Shown: positions 36,563 through 46,352, counted from the stretch's first letter. The stretch is 61,700 bases of DNA from Thermoplasmatota archaeon (GCA_018334755.1 JAGXLI010000002.1:1-61700), one strand, 5' to 3'. Program-made: numbers and translations. The notes: a model not told the origin generated them from the sequence alone.

Positions 36563-38959
36563 TCACCTTTGCTTCATCTTAGGATTGATAATCCTTTCGA
36601 TAGCCATACCGGTCGAGATGAATCCGAAACCTACCAAGATCATCCCGAGACCAGGGAAGAGTATCCAGAACCAGGATTTTGAGGGATTCATTACAGCTCC
36701 GCTGTCTCTTGCTTGCGTCAATAATGTTCCCCAGGTAACTATGCTCGGATCTCCTAGCCCAAGTATATGTAGACCGGCTTCCGCCATGATCACGATCGGA
36801 ACAAGCAGGGCCGCTTGAGCTATCGCATAGGGCAAGATCTGGGGGATCATGTGCTTAACGATTATTCTACCCGAGCCGGAGCCAAGAGATTCAGCGGCCT
36901 CGATATAGGTATCCTGGGCGACCTGAAGACCCCTGGATCGGATAACTTTTGCAGCTCCACGCCACATCAACAGGGAATAGATCAGCACGAAAACCCATAT
37001 GCTGTTATTCCAGAATTGGAGCGTGATGATCAGTATGGGTAACGTAGGTATACCCATCAGTATCTCATTGATCCTCTGCATCAATTCGTCCACCCAGCCG
37101 CCATAATATGCACTCGTCATGCCGAATAGTGTACCGAAGATCACTGTTGTTATAGCAACAAGTCCTCCTGCTATAAGTCCATATCTTGCGCCCCAGACCC
37201 AACCTTGGAATATATCACGGCGGCCTGAGTCCGTACCTAATATACCGAAAACGGCACCTGCGATCGTCAGTTTTGCATCATCTACATTTAACCCAACACC
37301 TTCCAATGTAACATTGATCTTATACTCACCCTTTTCAGGTTCGGGATCGCTGAGCCATGTTTTGCTCCTGTTAGAGAAGATGATCTCAGTGGGACTGACA
37401 TCTTGGCTTTCGGGGTATAGATCAGGATTTTCGTCTACGGGATAATCGCTCCTCAACCAGCTTCTAACATTCTTATATATATTATCTCTTGTATGACCAC
37501 TCCTCTCGATCGTTATCTTTTCAGTGAAGTCTCCAAAACCGTAGCCCCGATAGTTGTTTTCTATCTGCTCCATCGTATGACCGTCGGGTCTCTCGATATT
37601 TATGATCCTATCCTGGTAATTGGCCGCACTACCGCTGAATTGGATGAATATATCTTTGGGAACGATATCGGCCTGCATGTCGTAGGTGAAACTTAACGTC
37701 TGAACTTGGGATGTCCCCCTTCTAGGGACTATGGTCTTCGCTATCTCTTCGCCGTCAACAAGAAGGGATATATTTTGTCTCTGCTCAATCTCATTCACTA
37801 CCTCAAAATCAATAGGGATAGTCGAGCCGTTTTCTATTGTATAAGGGGGACGGGCCATCCAGTTGATCTCTATGTTGGTACCTACATCCTGTTCAAGACC
37901 GTCATCAGCTCCTGTTCCGGCGGATAGTAGTTCAGAGCCTTCCTCTGTGTCTTCTTCCGATTCCTCTCCCGTCGCAATGATAGTCTTAGTTTTGGAACCC
38001 ATTATCAGCGTATAAGTTCCTTTTTCTTCGAACTGCGGCTGATTAGAAGTCACTGTATCTCGTTCACCGGGACCCAAAGTCCACTCGCCAAATACCGAGT
38101 CATCTTCTTTACTTCTCAACCGGATCGTTTGCTCTTCATCTCCAAAGTTCCTTAGTTCAGCTTGAACACTAACGTCGATAGGGGCGTCTCCCTCTAAAGG
38201 AGAAGCGGTAAATGAAGTTACTCTGATGTCGTTTCCTACCTTAACGACCTCAGCTTTATCAGCAAGAGCGACTGAATACAGACCATATACCTTGAAGGTG
38301 TAGGTAGGTGTCAGGGTTCTCTCCTCACCGGGGTCTAATTCCCAAGTGTAGTTCTCGTCTAAACTTACATCTCTCCTAGCCCCATCTATTTCCAGAGATA
38401 CATTTCTACTCTCATCTTCCCCGGTATGTTCTACAGCTGCTACGACCTCAACCATGAGCGGAGCACGTTCCTCGGGGGCGGTCTCTTCCACAGGGTTGAC
38501 TTCAAGGCTATTGACCGTTATATTCTCATACGGATTTTCCCTTTCCTCGACCGTAACCTGCCGCTGTTCAATCACGGTATCAGAATCCGAATGAACGATC
38601 GATATATTTACATCGCCGGTTTCTTGAAAGCCATACTCGCTCCGCAGGGTGATATTCCCCGGTAGAGGATACAAGTCTCTCTTATCCGTGAGTTCATAAT
38701 CATTAATTTCCTCCTGGTGGGCATAATCTTCAGTGGTGAGCCAGTCGACCCAGTGAGGAGGTGCATTTGCTGGGTTAGATTCCCATCTATCTGCAGATTG
38801 ATCCCATTCCTCGGGAGCGTTAGGTGCTATAATAGGTGCAAGAACTCCGATTATCACCATGAACGTGATTATACTTACACCGATTATCCCGATCTTATGT
38901 TGCTTGAACTCTCCTAGCACTTCGACTATATTCGCCTTCAGATCATCCCAATGGACCAT
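36563..38959 (-). CDS. dppC: DppC-type permease with a large inserted extracytoplasmic Ig-like region
   Basis: The protein has 798 residues against about 300 for the family. The N-terminal membrane helix (IGIIGVSIITFMVIIGVLAPIIA) is normal. About 470 extracytoplasmic residues with several Ig-like beta units (for example SPLEGDAPIDVSVQAELRN and ERTLTPTYTFKVYGLYSVAL) and many N-glycosylation-type sites follow. The standard permease then resumes at FGILGTDSGRRDIFQGW with the remaining helices and the ATPase-docking EAA loop EAAESLGSGSGRIIVKHMIP. The insertion faces outside, where the binding protein docks. It shares module style with the C-terminal part of the binding protein. It is in an operon with both ATPases and the other permease. 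Confidence 0.93.
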   Translation of the reverse strand: MVHWDDLKANIVEVLGEFKQHKIGIIGVSIITFMVIIGVLAPIIAPNAPEEWDQSADRWESNPANAPPHWVDWLTTEDYAHQEEINDYELTDKRDLYPLPGNITLRSEYGFQETGDVNISIVHSDSDTVIEQRQVTVEERENPYENITVNSLEVNPVEETAPEERAPLMVEVVAAVEHTGEDESRNVSLEIDGARRDVSLDENYTWELDPGEERTLTPTYTFKVYGLYSVALADKAEVVKVGNDIRVTSFTASPLEGDAPIDVSVQAELRNFGDEEQTIRLRSKEDDSVFGEWTLGPGERDTVTSNQPQFEEKGTYTLIMGSKTKTIIATGEESEEDTEEGSELLSAGTGADDGLEQDVGTNIEINWMARPPYTIENGSTIPIDFEVVNEIEQRQNISLLVDGEEIAKTIVPRRGTSQVQTLSFTYDMQADIVPKDIFIQFSGSAANYQDRIINIERPDGHTMEQIENNYRGYGFGDFTEKITIERSGHTRDNIYKNVRSWLRSDYPVDENPDLYPESQDVSPTEIIFSNRSKTWLSDPEPEKGEYKINVTLEGVGLNVDDAKLTIAGAVFGILGTDSGRRDIFQGWVWGARYGLIAGGLVAITTVIFGTLFGMTSAYYGGWVDELMQRINEILMGIPTLPILIITLQFWNNSIWVFVLIYSLLMWRGAAKVIRSRGLQVAQDTYIEAAESLGSGSGRIIVKHMIPQILPYAIAQAALLVPIVIMAEAGLHILGLGDPSIVTWGTLLTQARDSGAVMNPSKSWFWILFPGLGMILVGFGFISTGMAIERIINPKMKQR

Positions 38960-38977
38960 TTTTGATCACCTCTTTGA

Positions 38978-40051
38978 TTATCCTCCTACTTGGCTTCCGG
39001 CTCCAACTTCAACTCTTGGATCCAAGAAACCATAGATTAGGTCCGCTATGTAGTAACCGAATACGTAGAGGAAAGCCGTTATGAATGAGATACCCAATAT
39101 AACTTGGACATCGGAATATGTGAATATAGCTCGTCTCAGCAACATGCCCATCCCTGGCCATGCGAAGACGATCTCTGAGATCATCGCACCACCTACCGAC
39201 ATCAGCAGCGCCATTATCGCTGACGTGATGACAGGAGGAGCCGCGGTCTTAAGAGTATGACCGTAAATCACTTTCCGTTCTGGTACTCCTTTAGCCCTTG
39301 CAGCCATTATGTAATCATCCTGGAGGATACCAGTTACGATATTTCTAGTCGTCCACGCTCTCCCACCGAATAGAACAAAGACTATAGTGATCAGAGGAAG
39401 AGTCATCTTTGTCAACAATTCTTGTAGGTAGGTAGCAAATCCCAATTCTTCCATACTAGGGAATTGAGGACTAGGTGCTGGCAACCATCCCAGCGTAAAA
39501 ACGAAAATTAGGATGGCTATCATACCTACCCACCACATGGGCATCGAAGAGGCTGTCATCCCGAACAGAGATAGAAATTTATCCAATTTTGAGCCAGCTC
39601 TCTGAGCGGCTTTCAGACCTACGGCGATACCTAACGAGGTGTATATAACTGCAGCCGTAGTGAATAAAAGGATCGTATTAGGAAGATAATCCATGATTAT
39701 GTCTAGGACGTCACTAGATCCAGAAGAGGGGGCCGTCATATCTGATTGGGCATTTCCAAAATCAAGCATCAAAATATCCGTAGCTGAGTAAAAGACCCTA
39801 AGATACCTCGGTTTATCTAAATTGTAACGGGACCTCAATTCTGCTCTTCTTCGATTCCGGAACTCTCTCATTTCTTCTTTACTATCGAAATTTTTTTCCT
39901 GCATCTCCCCTCTTAATTTTTGATCGATTATACCCTGGAGCTCTTTCTCGGCCATAGTACTGTAAGCAGCAGACAATATGAATACCACTATGACGAGCAC
40001 TATCAGCATATTGACAGTCCTCAAGGCAAAATACTTCCATGAAGCTGGCAT
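38978..40051 (-). CDS. dppB: DppB-type peptide ABC transporter permease
   Basis: This 357-residue protein has an N-terminal membrane helix, a charged external loop (about 35-85, with the Arg-rich MREFRNRRRAELRSRYN) and a normal six-helix permease core with EAA loop MAARAKGVPERKVIYGHTLK. Its size is close to the family norm, unlike its partner DppC. A TTTATATCC box at 40081-40089 and a GTGAT motif before the ATG show that the permease-ATPase operon has its own promoter, separate from the binding-protein gene upstream. It forms the membrane channel with DppC. Confidence 0.94.
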   Translation of the reverse strand: MPASWKYFALRTVNMLIVLVIVVFILSAAYSTMAEKELQGIIDQKLRGEMQEKNFDSKEEMREFRNRRRAELRSRYNLDKPRYLRVFYSATDILMLDFGNAQSDMTAPSSGSSDVLDIIMDYLPNTILLFTTAAVIYTSLGIAVGLKAAQRAGSKLDKFLSLFGMTASSMPMWWVGMIAILIFVFTLGWLPAPSPQFPSMEELGFATYLQELLTKMTLPLITIVFVLFGGRAWTTRNIVTGILQDDYIMAARAKGVPERKVIYGHTLKTAAPPVITSAIMALLMSVGGAMISEIVFAWPGMGMLLRRAIFTYSDVQVILGISFITAFLYVFGYYIADLIYGFLDPRVEVGAGSQVGG

Positions 40052-40429
40052 TTTATCACTTGTGCATTACCCTTAAGTTGGATATAAATTTTTTGATAGA
40101 GAACCTCAGGAGCTAGTAAGTCTTGGGAGGTTCTAAATAGTTCTATAAAAATTCGAAGCTGCTCTAATTCGTTCTCGCCGTCACCTTATAGTGATTGATA
40201 AAAATCATCGTAAAAGCTCAGGCGAAAGATAAGTGGAGAAAAAGAAAATGTTTCTCCGTGATTTCTAACTATCTTCAAGCAAAATAGGAGGGTGTTCGAT
40301 ATTTGTCAAATCGTATCATGATGCTGAGAATCGGTTCCTTGTCAAATGTAAAATTCAAAAGGAAAAAACCAGTTAAAATTAAAAAAATAATAAAGGGTTT
40401 TGGAAGGGTTTTATGTTCGTTGTTTCAGT
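40052..40429. other. intergenic region between binding-protein gene and permease operon
   Basis: No coding sequence is supported. It holds, in minus-strand order, a T-rich terminator region (40363-40394), an inverted repeat AGAACCTC/GAGGTTCT (40100-40107 and 40127-40134, 19-base loop) and the permease TATA-like box (40081-40090). The repeat lies just upstream of the box, where a regulator of the transporter could bind. The remaining sequence shows nothing I can assign. Confidence 0.6.
40363..40394 (-). terminator. T-rich terminator after the binding-protein gene
   Basis: On the minus strand, starting about 35 bases after the stop codon, there are several runs of T (TTATTATTTTTTTAATTTT and later TTTTTT), the pattern of intrinsic archaeal termination. 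It separates the abundant binding-protein mRNA from the permease operon. Confidence 0.6.
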
Positions 40430-43400
40430 CTAACGGTTCTCTTTTTTGTTGTAGTAGATTGCTACAGCGATCACGGCACCGATTATCAGGAGTGCAAACG
40501 TGAAGCCTGGTCCGTCGCCGCCATCGTCGTCGTCGCCGCCGTCTCCGTCTTCTTCTTCAGCGAATGTAGCGGTTATGTCCATGTCGTCAGTGATCTCTAC
40601 CTGTATCTCTCTACCGGATTCAGATGCTCCGGTCCAACTGTCGAATGTGTAACCTTCGTCTGCGGTCGCGTTGAGTGTGACGGTAGTTCCTTCTTCGTAT
40701 TCTTGGGTCCATCCGTCCGTTACTTCTTGTCCGTCTACTGTTACAGTTCCGTTACCATCTACGTTCACGGTCAGGTTGTAGTACTCGACCGGGATCATTT
40801 CGAAGTGTGCTGTTATGTTCTTGTCACTGTCCATCGTTATGGTGACATTCTTGTCCGTGCCTTGATAGTCGCCTGTCCATTCTACGAACTGGTTACCATC
40901 GTCAGGCATCGCCGTCAGGTTGACTTCAGAACCTTCAACGTATTCGGTCTGATCCGGTTCGAGTTCTACCGTTCCATTTCCTTCAACGTCCGTGTTGAGT
41001 GTGAACATGTCGAGGACATTGACGGTTTCCTCCAACATCGTCACGTCAACACTTTCGTCTCTTAACTGTACTGCTATGTCGCCTGCTGTATCGAACGTGT
41101 GATCCGTGCTGAAATTGCTAGTTTCTCCAGCCGGGATCGTCTCTGTGTGTATGACGTTTCCTTCTACAGCTATGGATGCGTTGGCGTCTGTATCCATCGG
41201 GTTCTCGACTTCAGCCGTGATTGTGCCAGAGTCTCCGACCACGAGCTCTTCCGGAGCCGTGAGACTGTTAGCTGACAGTTCTGAAACACCGACCGTTGCC
41301 GACATGCTTCCGAAGGTGACTATGTATTCGCCTACATCCTGGAACGTTGTGTCGAAGGACATGTTCGCAGATTCAGCCACAGGTACGGTCAGTACATTTT
41401 CTTCTTGACCGTTGATTTCGAAGGGCATGTCTGCTTCAAGATCGGCCGATTCCACCGTAAATGTGCTCTGTTCTTCTCCGATACTTACCGTGTATTCACC
41501 GGCTTGAGTGAAGTCGTAAAGGTCGAGACCTTCGACGGTCGCGCCTCCAGCTGCGTTTACTGTAAGGACTTCCTCGGTGACCATACTGCCGTCTCTCATC
41601 ACTGTTAGTGATATATTGCCGTCTATGTTACCGTCATTTCGGACAGCTATATCCAGATATACACCTGGGTTGTGAGCTTCTCCGAAGATCGTCACGTTGA
41701 GTGGAGCACGTCCAGTTAGAGGTTCAACATCCAGCATTTGAGCGTTGACCTCACCGTACCTCGGGTCAACTTCGAAACCAGTGACCTGGATGTCAGCTCC
41801 TTCGACGGTCGTTTCTTCTCTTCCGAGCAAGGTGTCCGATTGATCTCTGAGGTCGACATCGAACGTTCCTATGTTTTCAAATGTGTGATCAACAGTGAAT
41901 GCTCGAGTCTCGCCCTGTGGAACGGTTTCTTCGTGGAGTAGGGTATCACCTAGATAAACTGATGCGGTATCGCTTTCACTGCCAGTGTTTGAAACATTGA
42001 CATTTATAGTTCCAACTTCGCCCTGTGGGACCGTTTCTGGAACCTCGAACGTATTGACCTCAAAGTTCGTGTCAGGTGGCAAGAGAACTATCGTCGTACT
42101 GATGGTCGTCCACGAGGGACTTCCTGTCTCTTTGGCTTCCAGCATCAATTGACGATGCCCGGGAGCCAGTCCTTGCGTGGAGATCGTGGCTTCGAAAGCG
42201 GAATAACCATCCTGAGGTGTCAAGGTGATATTCTCACTCGGGACTTCGTGTATTATCGCACCATCATCATCTCTGATAGTGAATCGATAGTCCGCCAGAT
42301 TATTCTCATTTATCGCTTCAGTTCCGGTCTCTGGGAACGTCAGCTGAATGAAACCTTCTCCACTAGCTTGGAAGTCAGTGCCTATGTCTATGTATCGATC
42401 AGCATTCAATTGGTCCATTTCAATATTTGCAATTTCGAACTGCTCTGACCAGTAACCGTATGGCTGAGTATAGTCAGGATCGCCGGATGTGTCAAATGGA
42501 TATCCGTATTGATCCCATCTCTCTAACGTCATCTCTCCTTTATCGGTACCAGTTATGACGAAAGGTCCACAGCCTATGAAAGTATGCTGATGATTGTTGA
42601 CGAAATCGGATAGACTGTTCAACTCGGTCTCCATCTCGGTAGCGTCGGCCGGTATGGGAGCGTTATTCTCTGCTTTGAGATAGTGCGGTACCCAATCGTC
42701 ATTTATCATCTGGTTCCATATGTCCACTACATCGCTAGAATGGGATGCTGACAACTGATGTAGCCATTCGGATCCCTGTACGGGTTCGTAGTTGTAAGAA
42801 GTACCAACCGTGAATTCCGTCCCATCTCCTCCGTGCAAGTGATCCATTGCGTCGTAGACCATAGGATGCACTTCTGGGAATATAGAATGGAAGCTGCCTA
42901 TCTTGTCTTCGATCGGGAACTGATAATTGCTCCAAACGGTGTACTGTCCTTCTGCTTGGTTGAAATCTATAGCAACGACCTTGTCGTAGAACGGACCGGC
43001 TGAGTCTGCATGCGATTGTAAGAATGGATCATGAGCGTCATCAGCCAATTGCTTTTCTCTTGCATACCCGGCCATTATATCCTGAAGTGAGAAATCCGTG
43101 CCATCATGCCATGTATGATCGGTGTGGACATCATAGGTCACTTTGACAGCCGACTCCTGTGATTCTCCATAGTAATCCTGCATATTCTGCCATGCTCGAT
43201 CTTCCGTGTTGTAGTTCAACGCGGAATCTGGCACGCTCAGAGTGTCGCCTTCTGGTGCTATCTCTACACTTCCGTTCCTCTCGTAAGGATCGGTATCTCT
43301 ACCTTCGGACCAGTAAGTGTTCACTTCCATGGGTATACCGGTCTGTGGATTTAGCCATGAACCGTATTCTCTGGCCATCCTTCGCTGGTATTCTCCGTAA

Positions 43401-44767
43401 ACGTCGCTAGATCCTCCGTACAGGTTCCAGTTATCCATGTATGGGGCTTCCGAACCTGTTAGCAGGGTTGAATCCAACACACCATCATCGATCCTCATAG
43501 TACGCGGACCGAAATAGGTGTCGTATCCATTCACAGATTCTGTCACCGCGGTCTCTAGTGTACTTTCATCATAGGCGTAGAAGCTCAGATCGGTCACGAG
43601 GAAAACTCTGATCGCTTGCTCAACACCAAGCTGAGCACCTTCTACCATCAGATCCCAGTATTCCGATTCATTTCCGAAATTGCCCTGGTAAAGCTGCAGA
43701 CCTATCTGATCCAACTTCTGGACCTGCGGAGTGTAACCTTCTTGATCGTACTGGTAGTGTCCTTCTGCTCCGTATACTTGCGTGAAACCATACCATGGAG
43801 CGTACATCTGGCTCAACGGAACTTCCTGATAATATTGAGTCGCCGTGCCTATCCAACCGCCGGTGTAGATATGGTAAGCTACGTTATCGTACGGTTCTGG
43901 ATCAGCGAAGAAACACAGAGATATGGCCGTATCGGACGTCCTTTCCATCACTTCGACGTTGAAATGACTGTTTTCCAACTTTGTCTGCATGTAGAATCCT
44001 AGATCGGATCTCCAGTCCTCAGTCCTAGCGAAGATCTTCAGGGTGATATCTTTCCAGTCGCCATTAGGAGCCTTGTACTGCCAGTTTCCATCTTTTCTTA
44101 CTTCTCCGAAAGCTACGTTGTTCTTTATCTCGTCCATGGCACTCTGGATCAGATCGTATCCTTTATCGAAGTCTCCTTCCGGAGTCAGATCATATTTTTG
44201 TTCGATCCCTTCGACAAAGTATTCACTCCATACTGCAGACTGGGCACTCATGAATGCATATCTTGGCCTCGCGAAACCATCACGAAGGTCCTGGTTTATC
44301 TCCTGTCTGCTCATTATGTAGTTCTGGGCGAATCTTATCTGCTTATGAGCGAACGGATTGATAGTCCATTCTCCGTTCAGATCGTTGACCACATACTGAA
44401 CGTCGTTGGGGTCGTTGATCCATCCGTTACTCACGGCAGTCTCGATCGCCTCAGTTCCATTTCCTTCATGGGCCGGATTTATGAGCATGTTGTTGTAACT
44501 GCCCCCTACATCCCAGGTACTCAACTGGGACTTCCAGTCATCCGGCAGACCTGAGTAGGTTTTAGCACCTACACTATGCATGAAAAGATCTAGATCGCCT
44601 GTTGCTACTTCACCGAGCGCTGTTTCCATATCCAAGTGTACCGTCAGGTTTACTTTATCTATTAGTTGTCCATCTTGACCTCTAGCGGGTTCTGACGCCG
44701 CCGTTGCTAAGCCACCGGTTATCAAAACCGATACCATTAGCAGAGGTATTATTTTTTTCCATTTCAT
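40430..44767 (-). CDS. giant membrane-anchored peptide-binding protein (SBP family 5, apparently circularly permuted) with Ig-like and InlB-type repeats
   Basis: The protein has 1445 residues: a signal peptide (IIPLLMVSVLITGGLATAA), then the binding fold, Ig-like modules (about 805-1240), two InlB/Listeria-type repeats (about 1250-1400) and a C-terminal helix (FTFALLIIGAVIAVAIYY) with a basic end. Elements normally in the C-terminal half of family 5 come first: EVATGDLDLF (about 53-62) and FAHKQIRFAQNYIMSRQEI (139-157). Those normally N-terminal come later: NWNLYGG with LNPQTGIP (about 446-479), TWHDGTDFSLQDIMAGY (552-568) and IGCGPFVITG with YGYWSEQ (731-776). It should capture peptides at the cell surface for the transporter downstream. 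A strong GGAGGT and TTTAAATA promoter suggest high expression. Confidence 0.9.
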   Translation of the reverse strand: MKWKKIIPLLMVSVLITGGLATAASEPARGQDGQLIDKVNLTVHLDMETALGEVATGDLDLFMHSVGAKTYSGLPDDWKSQLSTWDVGGSYNNMLINPAHEGNGTEAIETAVSNGWINDPNDVQYVVNDLNGEWTINPFAHKQIRFAQNYIMSRQEINQDLRDGFARPRYAFMSAQSAVWSEYFVEGIEQKYDLTPEGDFDKGYDLIQSAMDEIKNNVAFGEVRKDGNWQYKAPNGDWKDITLKIFARTEDWRSDLGFYMQTKLENSHFNVEVMERTSDTAISLCFFADPEPYDNVAYHIYTGGWIGTATQYYQEVPLSQMYAPWYGFTQVYGAEGHYQYDQEGYTPQVQKLDQIGLQLYQGNFGNESEYWDLMVEGAQLGVEQAIRVFLVTDLSFYAYDESTLETAVTESVNGYDTYFGPRTMRIDDGVLDSTLLTGSEAPYMDNWNLYGGSSDVYGEYQRRMAREYGSWLNPQTGIPMEVNTYWSEGRDTDPYERNGSVEIAPEGDTLSVPDSALNYNTEDRAWQNMQDYYGESQESAVKVTYDVHTDHTWHDGTDFSLQDIMAGYAREKQLADDAHDPFLQSHADSAGPFYDKVVAIDFNQAEGQYTVWSNYQFPIEDKIGSFHSIFPEVHPMVYDAMDHLHGGDGTEFTVGTSYNYEPVQGSEWLHQLSASHSSDVVDIWNQMINDDWVPHYLKAENNAPIPADATEMETELNSLSDFVNNHQHTFIGCGPFVITGTDKGEMTLERWDQYGYPFDTSGDPDYTQPYGYWSEQFEIANIEMDQLNADRYIDIGTDFQASGEGFIQLTFPETGTEAINENNLADYRFTIRDDDGAIIHEVPSENITLTPQDGYSAFEATISTQGLAPGHRQLMLEAKETGSPSWTTISTTIVLLPPDTNFEVNTFEVPETVPQGEVGTINVNVSNTGSESDTASVYLGDTLLHEETVPQGETRAFTVDHTFENIGTFDVDLRDQSDTLLGREETTVEGADIQVTGFEVDPRYGEVNAQMLDVEPLTGRAPLNVTIFGEAHNPGVYLDIAVRNDGNIDGNISLTVMRDGSMVTEEVLTVNAAGGATVEGLDLYDFTQAGEYTVSIGEEQSTFTVESADLEADMPFEINGQEENVLTVPVAESANMSFDTTFQDVGEYIVTFGSMSATVGVSELSANSLTAPEELVVGDSGTITAEVENPMDTDANASIAVEGNVIHTETIPAGETSNFSTDHTFDTAGDIAVQLRDESVDVTMLEETVNVLDMFTLNTDVEGNGTVELEPDQTEYVEGSEVNLTAMPDDGNQFVEWTGDYQGTDKNVTITMDSDKNITAHFEMIPVEYYNLTVNVDGNGTVTVDGQEVTDGWTQEYEEGTTVTLNATADEGYTFDSWTGASESGREIQVEITDDMDITATFAEEEDGDGGDDDDGGDGPGFTFALLIIGAVIAVAIYYNKKENR

Positions 44768-44801
44768 TTTTTATTCTACCTCCAATTCCTATTACCCTAT
44801 A

Positions 44802-44812
44802 AGGTATTTAAA
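44802..44812 (-). promoter_or_regulatory. TATA-like box of the binding-protein gene
   Basis: The minus-strand sequence ATTTAAATACC lies about 38 bases before ATG 44767. This leaves a short leader that contains GGAGGT about 10 bases before the start. It is one of the few genes in the window with both a clear promoter box and a full ribosome site. Confidence 0.6.
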
Positions 44813-44894
44813 TTTTGCTGATTTAAGAAACACTTTATTTAATGGTTTTCATATATATCTGGCCGGGGTGTAAAATCTTAGTTTCTCCTATTTT

Positions 44895-46205
44895 TTACTT
44901 CTTATCTTCCCATTCCTTCTCTGAAAAAAGGACCACAAGAACCGCTACAGCTAAAATTATCGGCAGATAGGTCCGATAGATCGTCCTATCTCCTTCAGAT
45001 GCTCCTAGAGCATATACATTGTTGTCATACGAACCAAAATAAAGGTAACCTTCAGATGAAATGGCAGGAGACGATATGATGTTGCCCTCTGTCTCCACTC
45101 TCCATCTTTCCGTACCGTTAGGATAAAGACTGTAAAGATTGTTATCGTGAGAGCCAAAGTAGATCATACCCTCTGGGCCTATCGCCGGGGATGATAACAC
45201 GGATCCGTTTGTTTCGAAAGTCCATTTTTCCTCACCGTCCGGATTTAGGGCATACAACCTGTGATCGCCGGAACCCACATATATGGTGCCTTCGGGGCCT
45301 ATCGCGGGAGATGAGAAGATATCGCCGCGAGTGGTGAAATTCCACAGCTCTTTTCCATGCTGGTTGAGTGCGTACAATCTATTATCATAAGAACCAAAAT
45401 AGATCGTTCCGTCTTCTGCTAAAGCAGGAGAAGAGAGGACCTGACCCCCTATATTTGGTACACGAAAATCCCATATTTTTTTACCTTCGGAATCTAACGC
45501 GATCAGCTGCCCGAAACGTCCTCCAAAGACCCTGACCTCATATCCAAAATATATATTTCCGTTTTCATCTACAGCGGGGGTCGATATCACCGATCCAGAA
45601 AATTTATTGGTGTAGTTCCACTCGATGTTTCCTTCTGAATCGAGACAATAAAGAGTTCGGTTGGCCGAACCTAACAATATAGAACCGTCCTCCCTGACCA
45701 CGGGAGAAGAAATTATAGCCCGCTCGAAAGGCTCCTCTAGGACCCACCTTTCAGTCCCATCTGGATCGAGGGAGTAAAATCTTCCCTCCACTGTCCCGAA
45801 ATATATCGTACCGTTCTCCGTAACCGCCGGGGTGGTAGAGATTACGGCAGAAGCATCGAACTTCCATTTCTCTCCTCCATCCGGGCTAAGAGCATAGAGA
45901 AAACCATCTCTAGATCCTACGTAAACTGTTCCTTCCGGACCGATAGAAGGAGAACTGTCTATCTTGTCATCCGTCGAATACTTCCAGGATACCTCAGAGG
46001 AGGGTTCGCGCTCAGCTTCTTCATTTCTACCCGTATTGGAAAGACCTCCTCTGAACATCGACCATGAGTCTGAGGGGCTATCTGAAGACTGGACAGTCAG
46101 GGAAAAGGTTGAAATTAGTAAGAGTGAAGCTAGAAGGATAATAATTAGATGTCTAATTCTCTTTTTTATGAGTTCTTTTAAATCCTGTCTTTTTGAGAGG
46201 CTCAT
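44895..46205 (-). CDS. membrane-anchored PQQ-type beta-propeller protein
   Basis: The protein has 436 residues from ATG 46205, chosen because ATAAATAATT lies 27 bases upstream. An N-terminal helix (HLIIILLASLLLISTFSL) is followed by about eight repeats of roughly 40 residues of the form SSPAIGPEGTIYVGSGDHRLY, then ALNPDGEEKWTF, the PQQ/BamB-like blade. A C-terminal helix (YLPIILAVAVLVVLFS) anchors it. The blades are unusually regular. No PQQ-binding catalytic residues are evident, so a scaffold or binding role outside the cell is more likely than dehydrogenase activity. It lies between the protease and binding-protein genes, all on the minus strand. Confidence 0.88.
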   Translation of the reverse strand: MSLSKRQDLKELIKKRIRHLIIILLASLLLISTFSLTVQSSDSPSDSWSMFRGGLSNTGRNEEAEREPSSEVSWKYSTDDKIDSSPSIGPEGTVYVGSRDGFLYALSPDGGEKWKFDASAVISTTPAVTENGTIYFGTVEGRFYSLDPDGTERWVLEEPFERAIISSPVVREDGSILLGSANRTLYCLDSEGNIEWNYTNKFSGSVISTPAVDENGNIYFGYEVRVFGGRFGQLIALDSEGKKIWDFRVPNIGGQVLSSPALAEDGTIYFGSYDNRLYALNQHGKELWNFTTRGDIFSSPAIGPEGTIYVGSGDHRLYALNPDGEEKWTFETNGSVLSSPAIGPEGMIYFGSHDNNLYSLYPNGTERWRVETEGNIISSPAISSEGYLYFGSYDNNVYALGASEGDRTIYRTYLPIILAVAVLVVLFSEKEWEDKK

Positions 46206-46330
46206 ATGGAGAGTACATCGTTTTGAATTATTTATCTTTTGGCAAAAATGATCAGAAAGTTGCAAGTTAAAAATGGCTGTCATCTATCGAGTGGGTTATC
46301 GAAAACATAGGAGCGATAAAACAAAGTTGA

Positions 46331-46352
46331 AAAGAGAATTAAAAAAGAAAGG
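46331..46352 (-). terminator. T-rich terminator after the subtilisin gene
   Basis: About 36 bases after the stop codon the minus strand reads CCTTTCTTTTTTAATTCTC, a pyrimidine-rich run ending in T tracts as expected for archaeal termination. Confidence 0.5.

Noticed and set aside
40400-41065. Plus-strand open frame of 221 codons opposite the C-terminal part of the binding protein.
   Set aside because: It is Val/Cys/Tyr-rich mirror translation of the repeat-rich minus-strand gene, with no promoter or ribosome site of its own.
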